A DNA stretch of 7,092 nucleotides from Desulfobacula sp. (GTDB lineage: Bacteria; Desulfobacterota; Desulfobacteria; Desulfobacterales; Desulfobacteraceae): positions 1 to 7,092 of the forward strand of contig JAOZRF010000140.1 in assembly GCA_029940245.1 (NCBI GenBank), read 5' to 3'. Within the stretch, counting starts at the first letter, position 1, and each line of letters begins with the position of its first letter. The notes under the pieces were generated by a model, which ran no database searches, had not been told where the DNA came from, and worked only from the letters and a program-made list of their open reading frames with translations. This document shows, piece after piece, positions 6,335 through 7,092 of the stretch. The translations under genes were made by a program, and so were the position numbers.

Positions 6335-7092
6335 ATGAGGATAGGACTTATCGCGGGCGGCGGACAATTTCCCCTTCTTTTTTCAAAGAAAGCTATAAAT
6401 AAGGGCTATAAAGTTTTTGCTGTGGGGTTTTATTCTGAAACAGATAAAATTTTAGTCAGCCACGTTGAAATTTTAAAATGGATTTATCTTGGACAGGTTT
6501 CAAAACTGATCAAATATTTCAAACAGCACAATATTACACAGGCTGTTATGCTGGGCAGTATTAAAAAAACAAATATTTTCAAAGATATCCGCCCTGATTT
6601 TAAGGCACTTTCCTTTATTGCTACAAACTCCAGAACTCATGATGATTCTATATTAACATCCTTTGCCGACCTGCTGTTAAAAGAAGGTATAAAAATTTTG
6701 CCCTCTACATTTCTTCTCCCTGAACTGATTAGCCCGAAAGGATGCTGGACAAAAAGAAAACCGGATAAAACTGAAAAAAAAGATATGATACACGGATGGA
6801 AAATAGCAAAACAAATTGGAAGCCTTGATATTGGGCAATGCATTGTCATAAGTAATGGAACGGTCTTAGCCGTTGAAGCAATAGAGGGAACAGATGCTGC
6901 AATCAAAAGAGGCGGTTTATTGTCTCTCAAGAATGGTGCCGTCGTTATAAAGCTGTCCAAACCTTCCCAGGACTTAAGATTTGATCTGCCGTCTTCCGGC
7001 TGTGGGACCATTGAGAGTATGCATGAATTCGGGGCCGGTGTTCTGGTACTTGAAGCAGAAAAATCCCTTTCATTTGACCGGGAGGAAATGAT
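6335..7092 (+). CDS. lpxI: UDP-2,3-diacylglucosamine pyrophosphatase LpxI (3' truncated by window)
   Basis: The frame from ATG 6335 stays open to the window end, giving 252 full codons, most of a protein that usually runs to about 270-285 residues. LpxI cleaves UDP-2,3-diacylglucosamine to lipid X and UMP, the fourth step of lipid A synthesis, and replaces the unrelated LpxH in many alpha- and deltaproteobacteria. Family signatures are the N-terminal MRIGLIAGGGQFPLLF (Rossmann-like strand and glycine loop), WIYLGQVSKLIKYFK (49-63), VMLGSIKK (71-78) and LLPELISPKG (127-136). Later come DIGQCIVISNGTVLAVEAIEGTDAAIKRGG (165-194) and KPSQDLRFDLPSSGCGTIE (209-227). The essential aspartate of the family (D225 in Caulobacter, from memory) probably corresponds to D213 or D217 in that last motif. 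The start is 39 bases after lpxA and in the same frame. Gfo/Idh and lpxB genes often follow in related clusters but are outside the window. Confidence 0.94.
   Translation, partial: MRIGLIAGGGQFPLLFSKKAINKGYKVFAVGFYSETDKILVSHVEILKWIYLGQVSKLIKYFKQHNITQAVMLGSIKKTNIFKDIRPDFKALSFIATNSRTHDDSILTSFADLLLKEGIKILPSTFLLPELISPKGCWTKRKPDKTEKKDMIHGWKIAKQIGSLDIGQCIVISNGTVLAVEAIEGTDAAIKRGGLLSLKNGAVVIKLSKPSQDLRFDLPSSGCGTIESMHEFGAGVLVLEAEKSLSFDREEM

Noticed and set aside
6637..7011. Minus-strand open frame of 124 codons
   Set aside because: It lies wholly opposite lpxI, whose + strand frame has clear family motifs; it is a shadow.

Overview
This AT-rich window is one tightly packed stretch of seven genes, all on the + strand, devoted to building the Gram-negative outer membrane. 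The order is lolC/E (3' part) - lolD - bamA - skp - lpxD - lpxA - lpxI (5' part). Gaps are short: an 8-base overlap, then 27, 23, 8, 11 and 39 bases. I see no convincing promoter or terminator, so the window looks like the middle of a long operon that continues past both ends. The gene order, the use of LpxI instead of LpxH, the AT-rich codon use and the extra N-terminal domain on BamA suggest a sulfate-reducing 'deltaproteobacterium' (Desulfobacterota, probably near Desulfobacterales). This taxonomic placement is inference.

Layout: 1-570 is the C-terminal part of a LolC/LolE permease. 563-1246 is its ATPase LolD. Together they extract lipoproteins from the inner membrane. 1274-3913 is BamA, the beta-barrel assembly insertase, with signal peptide, extra N-terminal domain, five POTRA domains and barrel. 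3937-4467 is the periplasmic chaperone Skp (OmpH). 4476-5513 is LpxD and 5525-6295 is LpxA, two hexapeptide-repeat acyltransferases of lipid A synthesis. 6335 to the window end is LpxI, the UDP-2,3-diacylglucosamine pyrophosphatase, cut off by the window edge.

The genes form a coherent set. LpxA, LpxD and LpxI carry out steps 1, 3 and 4 of lipid A synthesis. Lol sends lipoproteins (which may include BamA's partner lipoproteins) to the outer membrane. Skp escorts unfolded barrels to BamA.

This is a recognisable conserved cluster, and I did not find an undescribed system in it. The points worth a second look are the extra TolB-N/CsgG-like domain on BamA, the absence of fabZ from its usual place between lpxD and lpxA, and the lpxA-lpxI junction, where an 18-base imperfect tandem repeat duplicates the in-frame stop codon and carries the lpxI ribosome binding site. 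Smaller points are a perfect 9-bp inverted repeat near the end of lpxD and substitutions at presumed nucleotide-contact positions in LpxA.
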